Assembly (NCBI GenBank): GCA_017470735.1 | Contig: JAFUYB010000032.1 | Location: 1 to 60,095 of the forward strand | DNA: 60,095 nt | Origin: Lachnospiraceae bacterium | GTDB lineage: Bacteria; Bacillota; Clostridia; Lachnospirales; Lachnospiraceae | Reading direction: 5' to 3' | Part shown: positions 27,254-36,235 of the stretch, in pieces | Layout of the letters: the number at the start of each line of letters is the position of its first letter | How positions within the stretch are numbered: position 1 is the stretch's first letter | Made by a program: the position numbers and the translations under genes | Notes under the pieces: generated by a model | What the model saw: the letters and a program-made list of their open reading frames with translations, nothing else | What the model was told of the DNA's origin: nothing | Databases searched by the model: none

Positions 27254-27712
27254 ATGCTGAGTGAACGACGGGTGATCCAAATGACTCGCATGGAGATGCG
27301 CCGCCAGAGAGACATGGCGGAAATTGCGCCTTTTGTTGACATGGACAAAAAGGACTATGTTTCGTTGCATAATTGGCTTGGTTTTATTGTCGGCAGCGTT
27401 TTTTATTGGATCATTGTCGGGGCAGCGCTGCTGGGAGTGGTGTCTGTATTAGCGGATGACCTGAACCGTGAACTGCTGATGTCACTGGCGCTGGTGTCGG
27501 TGATCGGTTACATTGTTTTTATCTTTTTTTACCGGAGCTGGTATTTCCGGTACAGCATGCGGCGCTTCCGGGAGGCGAAGCGAAAGATCAATCTGATGAA
27601 AAAAGACTGGGATATTCTTGCGGAAATCTATGAGGACGAACGGCAGGCAACAAAGCCTACGGTTGATTTGGATCTGCTGTTTCCGGAAGGATCACTGGGA
27701 GAGAATGAATGA
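27254..27712 (+). CDS. Small membrane protein, unknown function
   Basis: The 152-residue protein has a charged N-terminal helix (ERRVIQMTRMEMRRQRDMAEI) and two membrane spans at about residues 38-60 and 70-92. Its C-terminal cytoplasmic tail is mixed-charge (KRKINLMKKDWDILAEIYEDERQ). I do not recognise a family. Its last codon overlaps the next start (ATGA), so it is made together with the following membrane protein and cdaA. Confidence 0.75.
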   Translation: MLSERRVIQMTRMEMRRQRDMAEIAPFVDMDKKDYVSLHNWLGFIVGSVFYWIIVGAALLGVVSVLADDLNRELLMSLALVSVIGYIVFIFFYRSWYFRYSMRRFREAKRKINLMKKDWDILAEIYEDERQATKPTVDLDLLFPEGSLGENE

Positions 27713-28656
27713 CTTCATTTATGCAGACGCGCGAACGCATTCGGACATTGTTCCGCGCGCATGAGGTCGGATTTGCCAGGGCAGGTCACGGTCTTGCGAT
27801 GCTTGTGGGACTGACAGCTATCATGCAGGGGTTTCCATTTGCTTCGGGCGTGAATCATCCGTGGATCGTACTGGCACTGACGATACTGGGTATCTTTATG
27901 CCTCTGTCCGCAGAAGCATTGGTGATACTGGTGTTTTTGCTGCTGAATCTATTCGCGCTGTCAAGCCAGGTGGCAGGGGTGACGGCAGGGATTTTGGTGG
28001 CATCTTATTTATTCTGCGCGGTATATCAGGCAAAGAAATTTTATTATATTACGGCATTCGTCGTAGCCAGGCAGTGGTCTGTGCCGAGTCTCATCCCGAT
28101 GCAGGCGGCGCTTTTAGGCACACCGAGCGAGGTTGTGACGGTCATCTGCGGAGCAGTGCTTTCTTTCTTTTTACAGGAGGTACATGCCAACGCGGGTGTA
28201 CTGATGGACGGCGAGGGACAGATGTCCGTCGTGGACTTTCTAAGGGAACACATCGTTTCCAATCAGATGTTCTATGTATATCTGCTGGCGATGATCACGA
28301 TGTTTCTGGTGGTGATGGTTCTGCGGACGCGCAACATCAATCATGCGTGGATGATCGCCATAGGAGGCGGCATATCGGCGGAGTTTCTGATCATGCTGTC
28401 GGGCTATCTTCTGGTCGGCTCACGGCACAACATTCCGGCACTGATCGGGGGAAATATAGTGACATTTCTTGTCGGAGCCGCGACCAATTATCTGTACCGG
28501 GATCTGGATTATTCGCGGATCGAAAAGGTGCAGTTTGAAGACGACGAATATTATTACTATGTGACTGCGGTTCCTAAGATCCGTATTGCGGAGGAGAAAA
28601 AGGAAGTCAAGATGATCAATAAAGTACCTGGAAACAAGAGGGGGAGGAGAAGATGA
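27709..28656 (+). CDS. Polytopic membrane protein, unknown function, coupled to cdaA
   Basis: The 315-residue protein has about seven or eight membrane spans, a short basic N terminus and a cytoplasmic C-terminal tail rich in Glu/Lys ending in PGNKRGRRR. An acidic aromatic patch (FEDDEYYYYV) follows the last span. I do not recognise a named family; it has no ABC-permease EAA loop. It overlaps the gene before it by 4 bases (ATGA) and cdaA by 4 bases (ATGA), which implies coupled translation. A partner or regulator role for the diadenylate cyclase is possible but is inference from position only. Confidence 0.75.
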   Translation: MTSFMQTRERIRTLFRAHEVGFARAGHGLAMLVGLTAIMQGFPFASGVNHPWIVLALTILGIFMPLSAEALVILVFLLLNLFALSSQVAGVTAGILVASYLFCAVYQAKKFYYITAFVVARQWSVPSLIPMQAALLGTPSEVVTVICGAVLSFFLQEVHANAGVLMDGEGQMSVVDFLREHIVSNQMFYVYLLAMITMFLVVMVLRTRNINHAWMIAIGGGISAEFLIMLSGYLLVGSRHNIPALIGGNIVTFLVGAATNYLYRDLDYSRIEKVQFEDDEYYYYVTAVPKIRIAEEKKEVKMINKVPGNKRGRRR

Positions 28657-29492
28657 ATATCGACCGGTTCGTCAATTCGGTGGATGCGTTTATTGGCGAT
28701 TATTTCTCTCTTTCCATTCCGGATATCCATGTGACGGATATTGTGGAGATCGCGATCATTTCGGTTCTGTTTTATGAACTGATGTCGTGGATCAAGAATA
28801 CCCGGGCGTGGATGCTGTTCCGGGGGCTTCTGTTTGTTTTGATCCTCTTTTTTGTTGCGGCGATCTTTCAGATGAATACGATCCTTTGGCTGGGCGAGAA
28901 GCTGCTGAACGCGGGACTCGTCGCTGTGATCGTCGTCTTCCAGCCGGAGCTTAGGCATGCGCTTGAACAGCTTGGCAGGCAGGATTTTCTGCAAGGGCTG
29001 CGCGTATTTAATTTTATAGGACGGGATGAGGCGAAGCGTTTTTCGGACAAGACCATTACAGAATTGGTGCGTGCCGTATACGACATGGGCAGCGTCAAGA
29101 CCGGCGCGTTGATTGTGATTGAGCGGGAAGTCGGTCTTGATGAATACATCCGCACCGGCATTATCCTGGATTCGACGGTTTCCCGGCAGTTATTGCTCAA
29201 TATTTTTGAAAAGAATACGCCGCTTCACGATGGGGCGATCATTATCCGGAAAAACCGGATTGTGGCAGCGACCTGTTATCTGCCGCTGACGGACAATATG
29301 GAGCTGTCAAAGGATCTGGGAACGAGACACAGAGCGGCGGTCGGCATTTCCGAGGTGTCAGATGCAATGGTTATTATTGTTTCTGAAGAGACCGGTCAGG
29401 TGGCGATCGCGCAGGATTCGCGGATTATCCGGAATGTATCCCAGGAGGGACTGACAGAGATTTTGAAGCATGTGCAGACAGAGGAGGTCTGA
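28653..29492 (+). CDS. cdaA: Membrane diadenylate cyclase CdaA (DacA)
   Basis: The enzyme makes the second messenger c-di-AMP from two ATP molecules, controlling potassium, osmolyte and cell-wall homeostasis. The 279-residue protein has three N-terminal membrane spans (within residues about 25-95) and a DisA-type DAC domain with the catalytic DGA (LHDGAIIIRKNRIVAA) and RHR (GTRHRAAVGISE) motifs intact. The YbbR-domain regulator cdaR follows at once, the standard firmicute pairing. The glmM gene that usually completes the trio is not here; the window has HPr and rmlD after cdaR. ATGA coupling joins it to the gene upstream. Confidence 0.97.
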   Translation: MNIDRFVNSVDAFIGDYFSLSIPDIHVTDIVEIAIISVLFYELMSWIKNTRAWMLFRGLLFVLILFFVAAIFQMNTILWLGEKLLNAGLVAVIVVFQPELRHALEQLGRQDFLQGLRVFNFIGRDEAKRFSDKTITELVRAVYDMGSVKTGALIVIEREVGLDEYIRTGIILDSTVSRQLLLNIFEKNTPLHDGAIIIRKNRIVAATCYLPLTDNMELSKDLGTRHRAAVGISEVSDAMVIIVSEETGQVAIAQDSRIIRNVSQEGLTEILKHVQTEEV

Positions 29493-29493
29493 T

Positions 29494-30918
29494 TTGCCGA
29501 AGCGTGGAAAGGATATGTCAAAAAAAATAGGAAGCCAGATACAGACTTTCCTTACAAAGAATGTCGGTCTCAAGCTGATCGCGATCGTCTCCGCATCTCT
29601 GCTTTGGCTGTTGGTCGTCAATCTGGACGATCCGACGCAGTCGAGGAATTTTACGGCAACCGTGACCGTGGAAAATGAAGATGTGCTGACTGATGCGGGA
29701 AAATATTATATATTGCCGAATGGCAACACTGTGACATTCCGCGTCACGGCCCGGCGGTCGATCATAGAGAGTTTGTCCGGCAGTGATTTTACGGTAACGG
29801 CGGATATGAATGATCTGGAAGATGACCGGCAGGTGCCGGTTGAGATTACGGCAAACCGCTATGCGAATCAGATTTCGATCTCATCCAAGACGCATTATCT
29901 GACGGTTGCGGTGGGATTCAATGCCGATACGACATTCAAGATTCAGTCAATCGTGACGGGGAATCCGGCAGATGGCTTTGAGGCAGGCGATGTGACGGTG
30001 TCACCGGAGGTCATTTCCGTGGAAGGACCGTCTGACATTGTTTCGACAATAGATTCCGTGTCCGTGACCGTGGATGTCGGCGGTGCTGTGGAGGATATCA
30101 CCACCTCGGCAGTTCCAAAGCTGTACAATACTGAGGGGCAGGAGATCGAAGCCGGCGCGCTGACATTAAGCGCCGAAAGCGTACAGGTCAATGTGGACAT
30201 TTTAAGCGTGCAGGAAGTTAAGATCGCTGTTGAGACCAGCGGAAAGTTAAAGAATGGGTTGGAACTTGACGCCATCACAACCGATCCCGGGACGATCCGG
30301 TTAAAGGGCGATGCGGAGACATTAAACAGCCTGACAACCGTGACAGTTCCGTCGGATGTCATTGATCTTTCCGATATCACGGAAGATTTTGAGACGACGA
30401 TCGACATTTCGTCGTATCTGCCGGATGGCGTGACGGTCGCGGCTGGCGGAAGCACGCAGGTTAAAATTATGGTGAGCGTCATTTCGGAAGACAGCGAGGA
30501 ATTTAAGGTTAAGACCTCCAATCTGACGATCCGCAATTTAGGCGCGGGCCTGGTCGGCAAATTCGTCAAGAAATCGGTTACGGTGTCCATTCACGGTTTA
30601 GAATCCGATCTTGCCGATCTTGATGCAGGCACGATTACCGGTTCTGTCGATGCCAGCGGCCTGAGCGAGGGTACGCATACGGTGACGATCACATTGGATC
30701 TGGACGATGAATTTACTGCCAAGACGACGACGGCGGACATCGTCATTTCATCGCTGGAAAAGCCGGAGGAAACTAAGACGACGGAAACCACCACAACTGA
30801 GGAAACCTCCACTGTTCCGCAGGAGCCGCTGATTGAAGATGCTGATGACACCGAAGCTGCGGAAAGCACGGGCGGCAGTGACGAGACGGAAACGGAAATG
30901 GATGGATCGGAGCAGTAA
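29494..30918 (+). CDS. cdaR: YbbR-domain regulator of CdaA
   Basis: CdaR is a membrane-anchored protein that modulates CdaA. The product has one N-terminal span (LKLIAIVSASLLWLLVV) and then YbbR repeats outside, about four, recognisable by recurring VSVEGPSDIVSTIDSVSVTVDV-like strands between residues 40 and 430. A Thr/Glu-rich, low-complexity C-terminal tail of about 50 residues follows. I chose TTG 29494 because GAGGAGG lies 6 bases before it. The internal ATG 29515 has a purine stretch only one base away, too close to serve. It starts 2 bases after the cdaA stop. Confidence 0.92.
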   Translation: MPKRGKDMSKKIGSQIQTFLTKNVGLKLIAIVSASLLWLLVVNLDDPTQSRNFTATVTVENEDVLTDAGKYYILPNGNTVTFRVTARRSIIESLSGSDFTVTADMNDLEDDRQVPVEITANRYANQISISSKTHYLTVAVGFNADTTFKIQSIVTGNPADGFEAGDVTVSPEVISVEGPSDIVSTIDSVSVTVDVGGAVEDITTSAVPKLYNTEGQEIEAGALTLSAESVQVNVDILSVQEVKIAVETSGKLKNGLELDAITTDPGTIRLKGDAETLNSLTTVTVPSDVIDLSDITEDFETTIDISSYLPDGVTVAAGGSTQVKIMVSVISEDSEEFKVKTSNLTIRNLGAGLVGKFVKKSVTVSIHGLESDLADLDAGTITGSVDASGLSEGTHTVTITLDLDDEFTAKTTTADIVISSLEKPEETKTTETTTTEETSTVPQEPLIEDADDTEAAESTGGSDETETEMDGSEQ

Positions 30919-30921
30919 TGT

Positions 30922-30970
30922 TTGCGCCCGCGGTTCTAAAGAATCTGTGGTCAGCAGACCACTTACGCAA
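30922..30970 (+). other. Hairpin leader before HPr
   Basis: GTGGTC (30947-30952) and GACCAC (30957-30962) form a perfect 6-bp stem with an AGCA loop, and TTGCG/CGCAA (30922-30926/30966-30970) could close it from outside. It ends against the GAAAGGA ribosome site of the HPr gene, so it could tune that gene's translation. Confidence 0.35.
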
Positions 30971-30985
30971 GAAAGGAAACCAAAA

Positions 30986-31255
30986 ATGCTAACACAAAAA
31001 ATAAAAATAACCAATCCCAGCGGCCTGCATCTGCGCCCTGCCGGAGTCTTTTGCGAGAAAGCATTGGAATACAAATCCCATATCACTTTCCGTTATCGCG
31101 GTGACAATGTCGGCAATGCCAAAAGCGTTCTTTCTATTTTGGGAGCCTGCATCCGCCAGGGCGATGAGATCGAAGTGATCTGCGAAGGCAGCGATGAGGA
31201 GGATGCGCTGCGCGGTGTGGTAAAGGCTGCAGAAGAAGGATTCGGGGAACAATAG
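30986..31255 (+). CDS. ptsH: HPr-family phosphocarrier protein
   Basis: HPr carries phosphate from enzyme I to sugar-specific PTS IIA domains and, in Firmicutes, signals carbon status when HPr kinase phosphorylates its regulatory serine. The 89-residue length is typical. The active histidine is His15 in NPSGLHLRPAG, and the regulatory serine is Ser47 in GNAKSVLSILG. Both sites are present, although the second differs from the classical KSIMGVM. I chose the start at 30986 by AGAAAGGA and the family N terminus. It sits alone with no ptsI nearby, between cdaR and rmlD. A mannose-family PTS lies 11 kb downstream. Confidence 0.9.
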   Translation: MLTQKIKITNPSGLHLRPAGVFCEKALEYKSHITFRYRGDNVGNAKSVLSILGACIRQGDEIEVICEGSDEEDALRGVVKAAEEGFGEQ

Positions 31256-31275
31256 CCAACGGAAAGGAATGATCC

Positions 31276-32151
31276 ATGAGAAAAATCTTATTGACCGGAG
31301 CCAACGGCCAGCTTGGCAGAGCGATCCGGCAGGTCTATCGTGACGAAGCGGATTTCATTTTGACCGATATGATCGATGCTGACGGCTTCCGCAAGCTGGA
31401 TATCAGCGACCTGTCTGCCGTGCAGCAGTGTATATCCGAGACGCATCCGGACAGCGTGATCAACTGCGCGGCAATGACCAATGTCGATGGATGCGAGCAG
31501 AATATTGAAGGGGCATTCCGCGCCAATGCGGTTGGCCCGCGCAATCTGGCGATCGCAACAGAAGCAGCGCAGATCCGGCTGGTTCATGTTTCCACGGATT
31601 ATGTCTTTCCGGGGACGGAGCAAAAGGAAGCCTATACGGAATTCGACCGACCGGCGCCGCTGTCGGCGTATGGCAGGACAAAGCTCGCCGGAGAGGAATT
31701 TGTAAAGGATTTTTCTTCGAGGTATTTTATATTCCGGACGGCGTGGCTGTACGGCGACGGGCACAATTTTATCAAGACGATGTTAAAGCTCGCTGAAAAC
31801 CACGATGAGCTTTCGGTGGTTATGGATCAGCGCGGGACGCCTACCTCCGCGTTGGAGCTGGCGAGGCTGATCCACTTGATGGAGCCGACCGATGAATACG
31901 GCGTGTACCATGCGACCTGCGAGGGCGATACCAATTGGGCAGATTTTGCGGAGAAAATTTTTGTCAAAGCGGGAAAGGATGTGCGGGTCAATCATGTGAC
32001 CTCCGAAGAGTATAAAAAGATGAATCCCGCTTCCGCGGACCGTCCGAAATTCGGAATATTGGACAATATGATGCTTAGGCTGGTATCGGATTACCGGATG
32101 GCGGAGTGGGAAGATGCGCTGGATGAGTATTTGGGGGATTTGTTGAAGTAG
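31276..32151 (+). CDS. rmlD: dTDP-4-dehydrorhamnose reductase
   Basis: The enzyme catalyses the last step of dTDP-L-rhamnose synthesis, an NAD(P)H-dependent reduction. The 291-residue short-chain-dehydrogenase fold shows the Rossmann motif LLTGANGQLGRAI, the VHVSTDYVFPG strand, the catalytic YGRTKLAGE (YxxxK), and FRTAWLYG followed by DQRGTPTSALELA. It opens the sugar-nucleotide cluster rmlD-rmlB-glf-rmlA-rmlC. The order differs from the common rmlACBD. AAAGGAATG precedes the start, and a structured gap separates it from rmlB. Confidence 0.95.
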   Translation: MRKILLTGANGQLGRAIRQVYRDEADFILTDMIDADGFRKLDISDLSAVQQCISETHPDSVINCAAMTNVDGCEQNIEGAFRANAVGPRNLAIATEAAQIRLVHVSTDYVFPGTEQKEAYTEFDRPAPLSAYGRTKLAGEEFVKDFSSRYFIFRTAWLYGDGHNFIKTMLKLAENHDELSVVMDQRGTPTSALELARLIHLMEPTDEYGVYHATCEGDTNWADFAEKIFVKAGKDVRVNHVTSEEYKKMNPASADRPKFGILDNMMLRLVSDYRMAEWEDALDEYLGDLLK

Positions 32152-32155
32152 GTTT

Positions 32156-32244
32156 GTTTGCATGGGCGGACGCTCAGCTATGCGGAAATGGATTTCGTCT
32201 CCGTTTCCTTTAAGGAAAATAAATCTATTTCTGCAAACCTGAGC
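32156..32244 (+). promoter_or_regulatory. Structured leader between rmlD and rmlB
   Basis: A 14-bp stem (32182-32195 with 32221-32234, two wobbles) encloses the hairpin TTTCC-TTTAA-GGAAA (32204-32218) and is itself flanked by GCTCAG/CTGAGC (32172-32177/32239-32244). An alternative pairing, GTTTGCA (32156-32162) with TGCAAAC (32232-32238), would compete with the foot of the 14-bp stem. There is no T run. Confidence 0.5.
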
Positions 32245-32281
32245 TGGTTGGCAGGAAACAATTTAAGAAAGGATAGATACT

Positions 32282-33391
32282 ATGGATAAGAAACAGAGAA
32301 CATATTTGGTCACGGGCGGAGCGGGATTTATCGGTTCCAACTATATTCACTATATGTTTGACAAGTATGATGATGAAATTTTCATCATCAATGTGGACAA
32401 GCTGACCTACGCAGGGAATCTGGCGAACCTCAAGGATATCGAAAGCCGGGACAATTACCGGTTTGTCCGCGCGGATATCGGCGACCGGGAGGCAATCACG
32501 GCGATCTTAAAGGAATACGATGTGGACCGCGTTGTGCATTTTGCGGCGGAGAGCCATGTGGACCGGTCGATCAAGGATCCGGAGATTTTTGTGCGGACAA
32601 ATGTACTCGGTACGGCGACACTGCTGAACTGCGTCAAAGAGGCGTGGCAGCAGGAGGACGGCAGCTTTGCAGAGGGCAAAAAGTTCTTGCATGTATCCAC
32701 TGATGAGGTGTACGGCACATTAGACGAGCCGAAGGAAGGGGAGGAGCCGACCTACTTCTATGAGACAACGCCGTATGATCCGCATTCGCCGTATTCCGCG
32801 AGCAAGGCATCAAGTGATTTTACGGTCAAAGCCTACATTGACACCTATGGTTTCCCGGCAAATATCACCAACTGCTCCAACAACTACGGCGCTTACCAGT
32901 TCCCGGAGAAACTGATCCCGCTGGTGATCCACAATGCGCTTTCGGGCAAGGAGCTTCCGGTCTACGGCGATGGAAAGAATGTCCGTGACTGGCTCTATGT
33001 GATGGATCACGCCAAGGGCATTGATATGGTGCAGGAGCAGGGGAAGCTCGGCGAGACTTACAATATCGGCGGACACAACGAGCGTCAGAATATCCAGATC
33101 ATCAAGACGATACTGGCGACCTTGCAGGAGCTTCTGCCGGACGATGATCCGCGCAAGGCAAATGTTTCCGAGGATCTGATCACTTATGTGACAGACCGTC
33201 TGGGTCACGACCGCCGCTACGCGATCGCGCCGGATAAGATCAAAAAGGATATCGGCTGGGAGCCGGACACCTGCTTTGAGGACGGCATCCGCCTGACCGT
33301 CAAATGGTATTTGGAGCATGAAGACTGGGTCGAGAATGTAACCAGCGGAGATTACCAGAAGTACTATGAGGAAATGTACGCGGGGCGGTAA
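32282..33391 (+). CDS. rmlB: dTDP-glucose 4,6-dehydratase
   Basis: The enzyme converts dTDP-glucose to the 4-keto-6-deoxy sugar with bound NAD+. The 369-residue extended SDR protein has YLVTGGAGFIGSNYIHYM, DKLTYAGNLANL, the HFAAESHVDRS motif, the STDEVYG strand with the catalytic Asp-Glu pair, and YSASKASSD (YxxxK). NNYGAYQFPEKLIPL and VRDWLYVMDHAKGI complete the pattern. AGAAAGGA lies before the ATG. It belongs to the rhamnose set but is separated from rmlA by glf. Confidence 0.97.
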   Translation: MDKKQRTYLVTGGAGFIGSNYIHYMFDKYDDEIFIINVDKLTYAGNLANLKDIESRDNYRFVRADIGDREAITAILKEYDVDRVVHFAAESHVDRSIKDPEIFVRTNVLGTATLLNCVKEAWQQEDGSFAEGKKFLHVSTDEVYGTLDEPKEGEEPTYFYETTPYDPHSPYSASKASSDFTVKAYIDTYGFPANITNCSNNYGAYQFPEKLIPLVIHNALSGKELPVYGDGKNVRDWLYVMDHAKGIDMVQEQGKLGETYNIGGHNERQNIQIIKTILATLQELLPDDDPRKANVSEDLITYVTDRLGHDRRYAIAPDKIKKDIGWEPDTCFEDGIRLTVKWYLEHEDWVENVTSGDYQKYYEEMYAGR

Positions 33392-33460
33392 GCGTACATA
33401 GATGACAAAATGCTTGTTGTATAAAGGATGTTCATCGGGGCATGACAAAGAAAGGGTTGT

Positions 33461-34657
33461 ATGATGAAATATGATTATCTGATCGTCGGCGCGGGGCTGT
33501 ACGGAGCAGTGTTTGCGCATGAAATGGCGCAGGCCGGAAAGACATCCCTTGTGATCGACCGGCGGAGCCATGTGGCGGGCAACACCTATACCAGATCTGT
33601 ACATGGCATCAATGTACACGAGTACGGCGCGCATATTTTCCACACATCCAATGAAGAGGTGTGGGCGTATATCAACCGTTTCGCGAAGTTCAATCATTAC
33701 ATCAATTCGCCGCTTGCGGTGTACAAGGATGAGCTTTACAATATGCCGTTCAATATGAACACCTTTCACGCGCTGTGGGGTGTGCGGACGCCGGAGGAGG
33801 CGCAGGCGAAAATCGCGGAGCAGATCGCGTCGTTAGATATCGGTGAGCCGCAGAATCTGGAAGAGCAGGCGTTATCGCTTGTCGGGCCGGATGTCTATGA
33901 AAAGCTGATCAAGGGTTATACAGAAAAGCAGTGGGGCAGGAAATGCACGGAACTGCCGAGCTTTATCATCCGGAGGCTGCCGCTGCGGTTTACCTACAAC
34001 AACAATTATTTCAACGACATCTATCAGGGGATACCGATCGGCGGCTATACGCAGATTGTGGACCGACTTTTGGATGCGGACGGGATCACGGTCCGGCTGG
34101 ATACGGATTTTAAAGATATCGCGGAGCAGCCGGATGGGCAGGGGATCCGGATCAGGCTGGCCGGAAATACGGTCGAATGTGAACGGCTGCTTTATACCGG
34201 CGCGATCGATGAGTATTACGATTACTGCTATGGGCCATTGGCGTACCGTTCGGTGCGGTTTGAGACGGAGGAGCTTTCCAAGCCGGACTTCCAGGGCAAT
34301 GCGGTCGTCAATTACACCGAGGCGTTTGACAGGGATGCGGCAGAGGATCAGCAGTCGGGCAAGCCGTTTACCCGGATCATTGAACACAAGCATTTTGAGG
34401 CGGAGAACAACGGCATTGATGAAATCCCGACGACGATCATCAGCCGGGAGTATTCGCAGGAGTGGAAGCCCGGGATCGAGCCGTACTATCCGGTGAACGA
34501 TGATGAAAATACGGCACTCTATGAGAAGTACAAAGCGCGGGCAACGGAAGATGAAAAGCGGGGCATCCGTTTCGGCGGAAGGCTCGGACATTATAAATAT
34601 TATGACATGGACAAAGTGATCGAGGCGGCGCTGGAGGCTGTTGCCGCAGAACGGTAA
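33461..34657 (+). CDS. glf: UDP-galactopyranose mutase
   Basis: This flavoenzyme interconverts UDP-galactopyranose and UDP-galactofuranose, the donor for galactofuranose in surface glycans. The 398-residue protein begins with the FAD motif YLIVGAGLYGAVFAHEMAQAGK and continues with the family signatures HVAGNTYT, HEYGAHIFHTSNEEVWAY, GYTEKQWG and IPIGGYTQIVDRLL, ending GRLGHYKYYDMDKVI. Two adjacent ATGs (33461, 33464) share the AAGGG site. Its place inside the rhamnose cluster suggests one polymer containing both rhamnose and galactofuranose; this is inference. Confidence 0.96.
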   Translation: MMKYDYLIVGAGLYGAVFAHEMAQAGKTSLVIDRRSHVAGNTYTRSVHGINVHEYGAHIFHTSNEEVWAYINRFAKFNHYINSPLAVYKDELYNMPFNMNTFHALWGVRTPEEAQAKIAEQIASLDIGEPQNLEEQALSLVGPDVYEKLIKGYTEKQWGRKCTELPSFIIRRLPLRFTYNNNYFNDIYQGIPIGGYTQIVDRLLDADGITVRLDTDFKDIAEQPDGQGIRIRLAGNTVECERLLYTGAIDEYYDYCYGPLAYRSVRFETEELSKPDFQGNAVVNYTEAFDRDAAEDQQSGKPFTRIIEHKHFEAENNGIDEIPTTIISREYSQEWKPGIEPYYPVNDDENTALYEKYKARATEDEKRGIRFGGRLGHYKYYDMDKVIEAALEAVAAER

Positions 34658-34738
34658 ATCGTTTTGGACATGTGCGGATGGCGGACAAAGGACGATTTTG
34701 CGGAGAATCGGAAAATGATGTTAAGGAGGAAATTCGAC

Positions 34739-35617
<879 letters not shown>

Positions 35618-35656
35618 TTCGTGTGGAATGACTCTATTTAGAGGGGAGACTGACCG

Positions 35657-36235
35657 ATGGCGATTGAAAAGATTGAAAAAGATGTAAATGGCATAAAGGG
35701 CTTGGCAGTGATCACACCAAAGGTGTTCGGCGACGCGAGGGGTTATTTTGTTGAGACCTACAACAAGCGCGATTTTGACGAGGCTTACGGCGAGGAAGTG
35801 ATCTTTGTGCAGGACAATCAGTCTAGCAGCACAAAGGGCGTGCTGCGGGGACTGCATTTTCAGATCAACCATCCGCAGGACAAGCTGGTGCGCGTGCTGT
35901 CCGGAGAGGTATACGATGTGGCGATCGACCTGCGGGAGGGATCACCGACCTTTGGAAAGCATTTCGGCGTGATTCTTTCGGCGGAAAACAACAAGCAGTT
36001 TTTTATCCCGAAAAATTTCGCGCACGGATTTCTTGTGCTGTCGGAGACAGCGGAATTCGCTTACAAGGTGACGGATTTCTACCACCCGAATGATGAGGGC
36101 GGGCTGATGTGGAATGACGCCGATCTCGGCGTGGAGTGGCCGTTGGCGGAGTATGGTCTGACGGAAGCGGATATCAAGCTGTCGGATAAGGACAAGGTCA
36201 ATCCGGGATTTCAGGAATATTGCAAGGGGCGTTAA
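35657..36235 (+). CDS. rmlC: dTDP-4-dehydrorhamnose 3,5-epimerase
   Basis: The 192-residue cupin enzyme epimerises C3 and C5 of the keto sugar before RmlD. Landmarks are DARGYFVETYNKRDF, FVQDNQSSSTKGVLRGLHFQINHPQDKLVRV (catalytic His in GLHFQ), KHFGVILSAENNKQFFIPKNFAHGFLVLSE and the Tyr of EFAYKVTDFY. With rmlA, rmlB and rmlD the pathway is complete in this window. Its TAA stop overlaps the ATG of the next gene by one base, so a polysaccharide export permease is translationally coupled to it. Confidence 0.96.
   Translation: MAIEKIEKDVNGIKGLAVITPKVFGDARGYFVETYNKRDFDEAYGEEVIFVQDNQSSSTKGVLRGLHFQINHPQDKLVRVLSGEVYDVAIDLREGSPTFGKHFGVILSAENNKQFFIPKNFAHGFLVLSETAEFAYKVTDFYHPNDEGGLMWNDADLGVEWPLAEYGLTEADIKLSDKDKVNPGFQEYCKGR

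Noticed and set aside
32810-33769. A 319-codon open frame on the minus strand
   Set aside because: It lies antisense to rmlB and glf, which have full family motifs; it has no ribosome site and its composition is that of a mirror frame.
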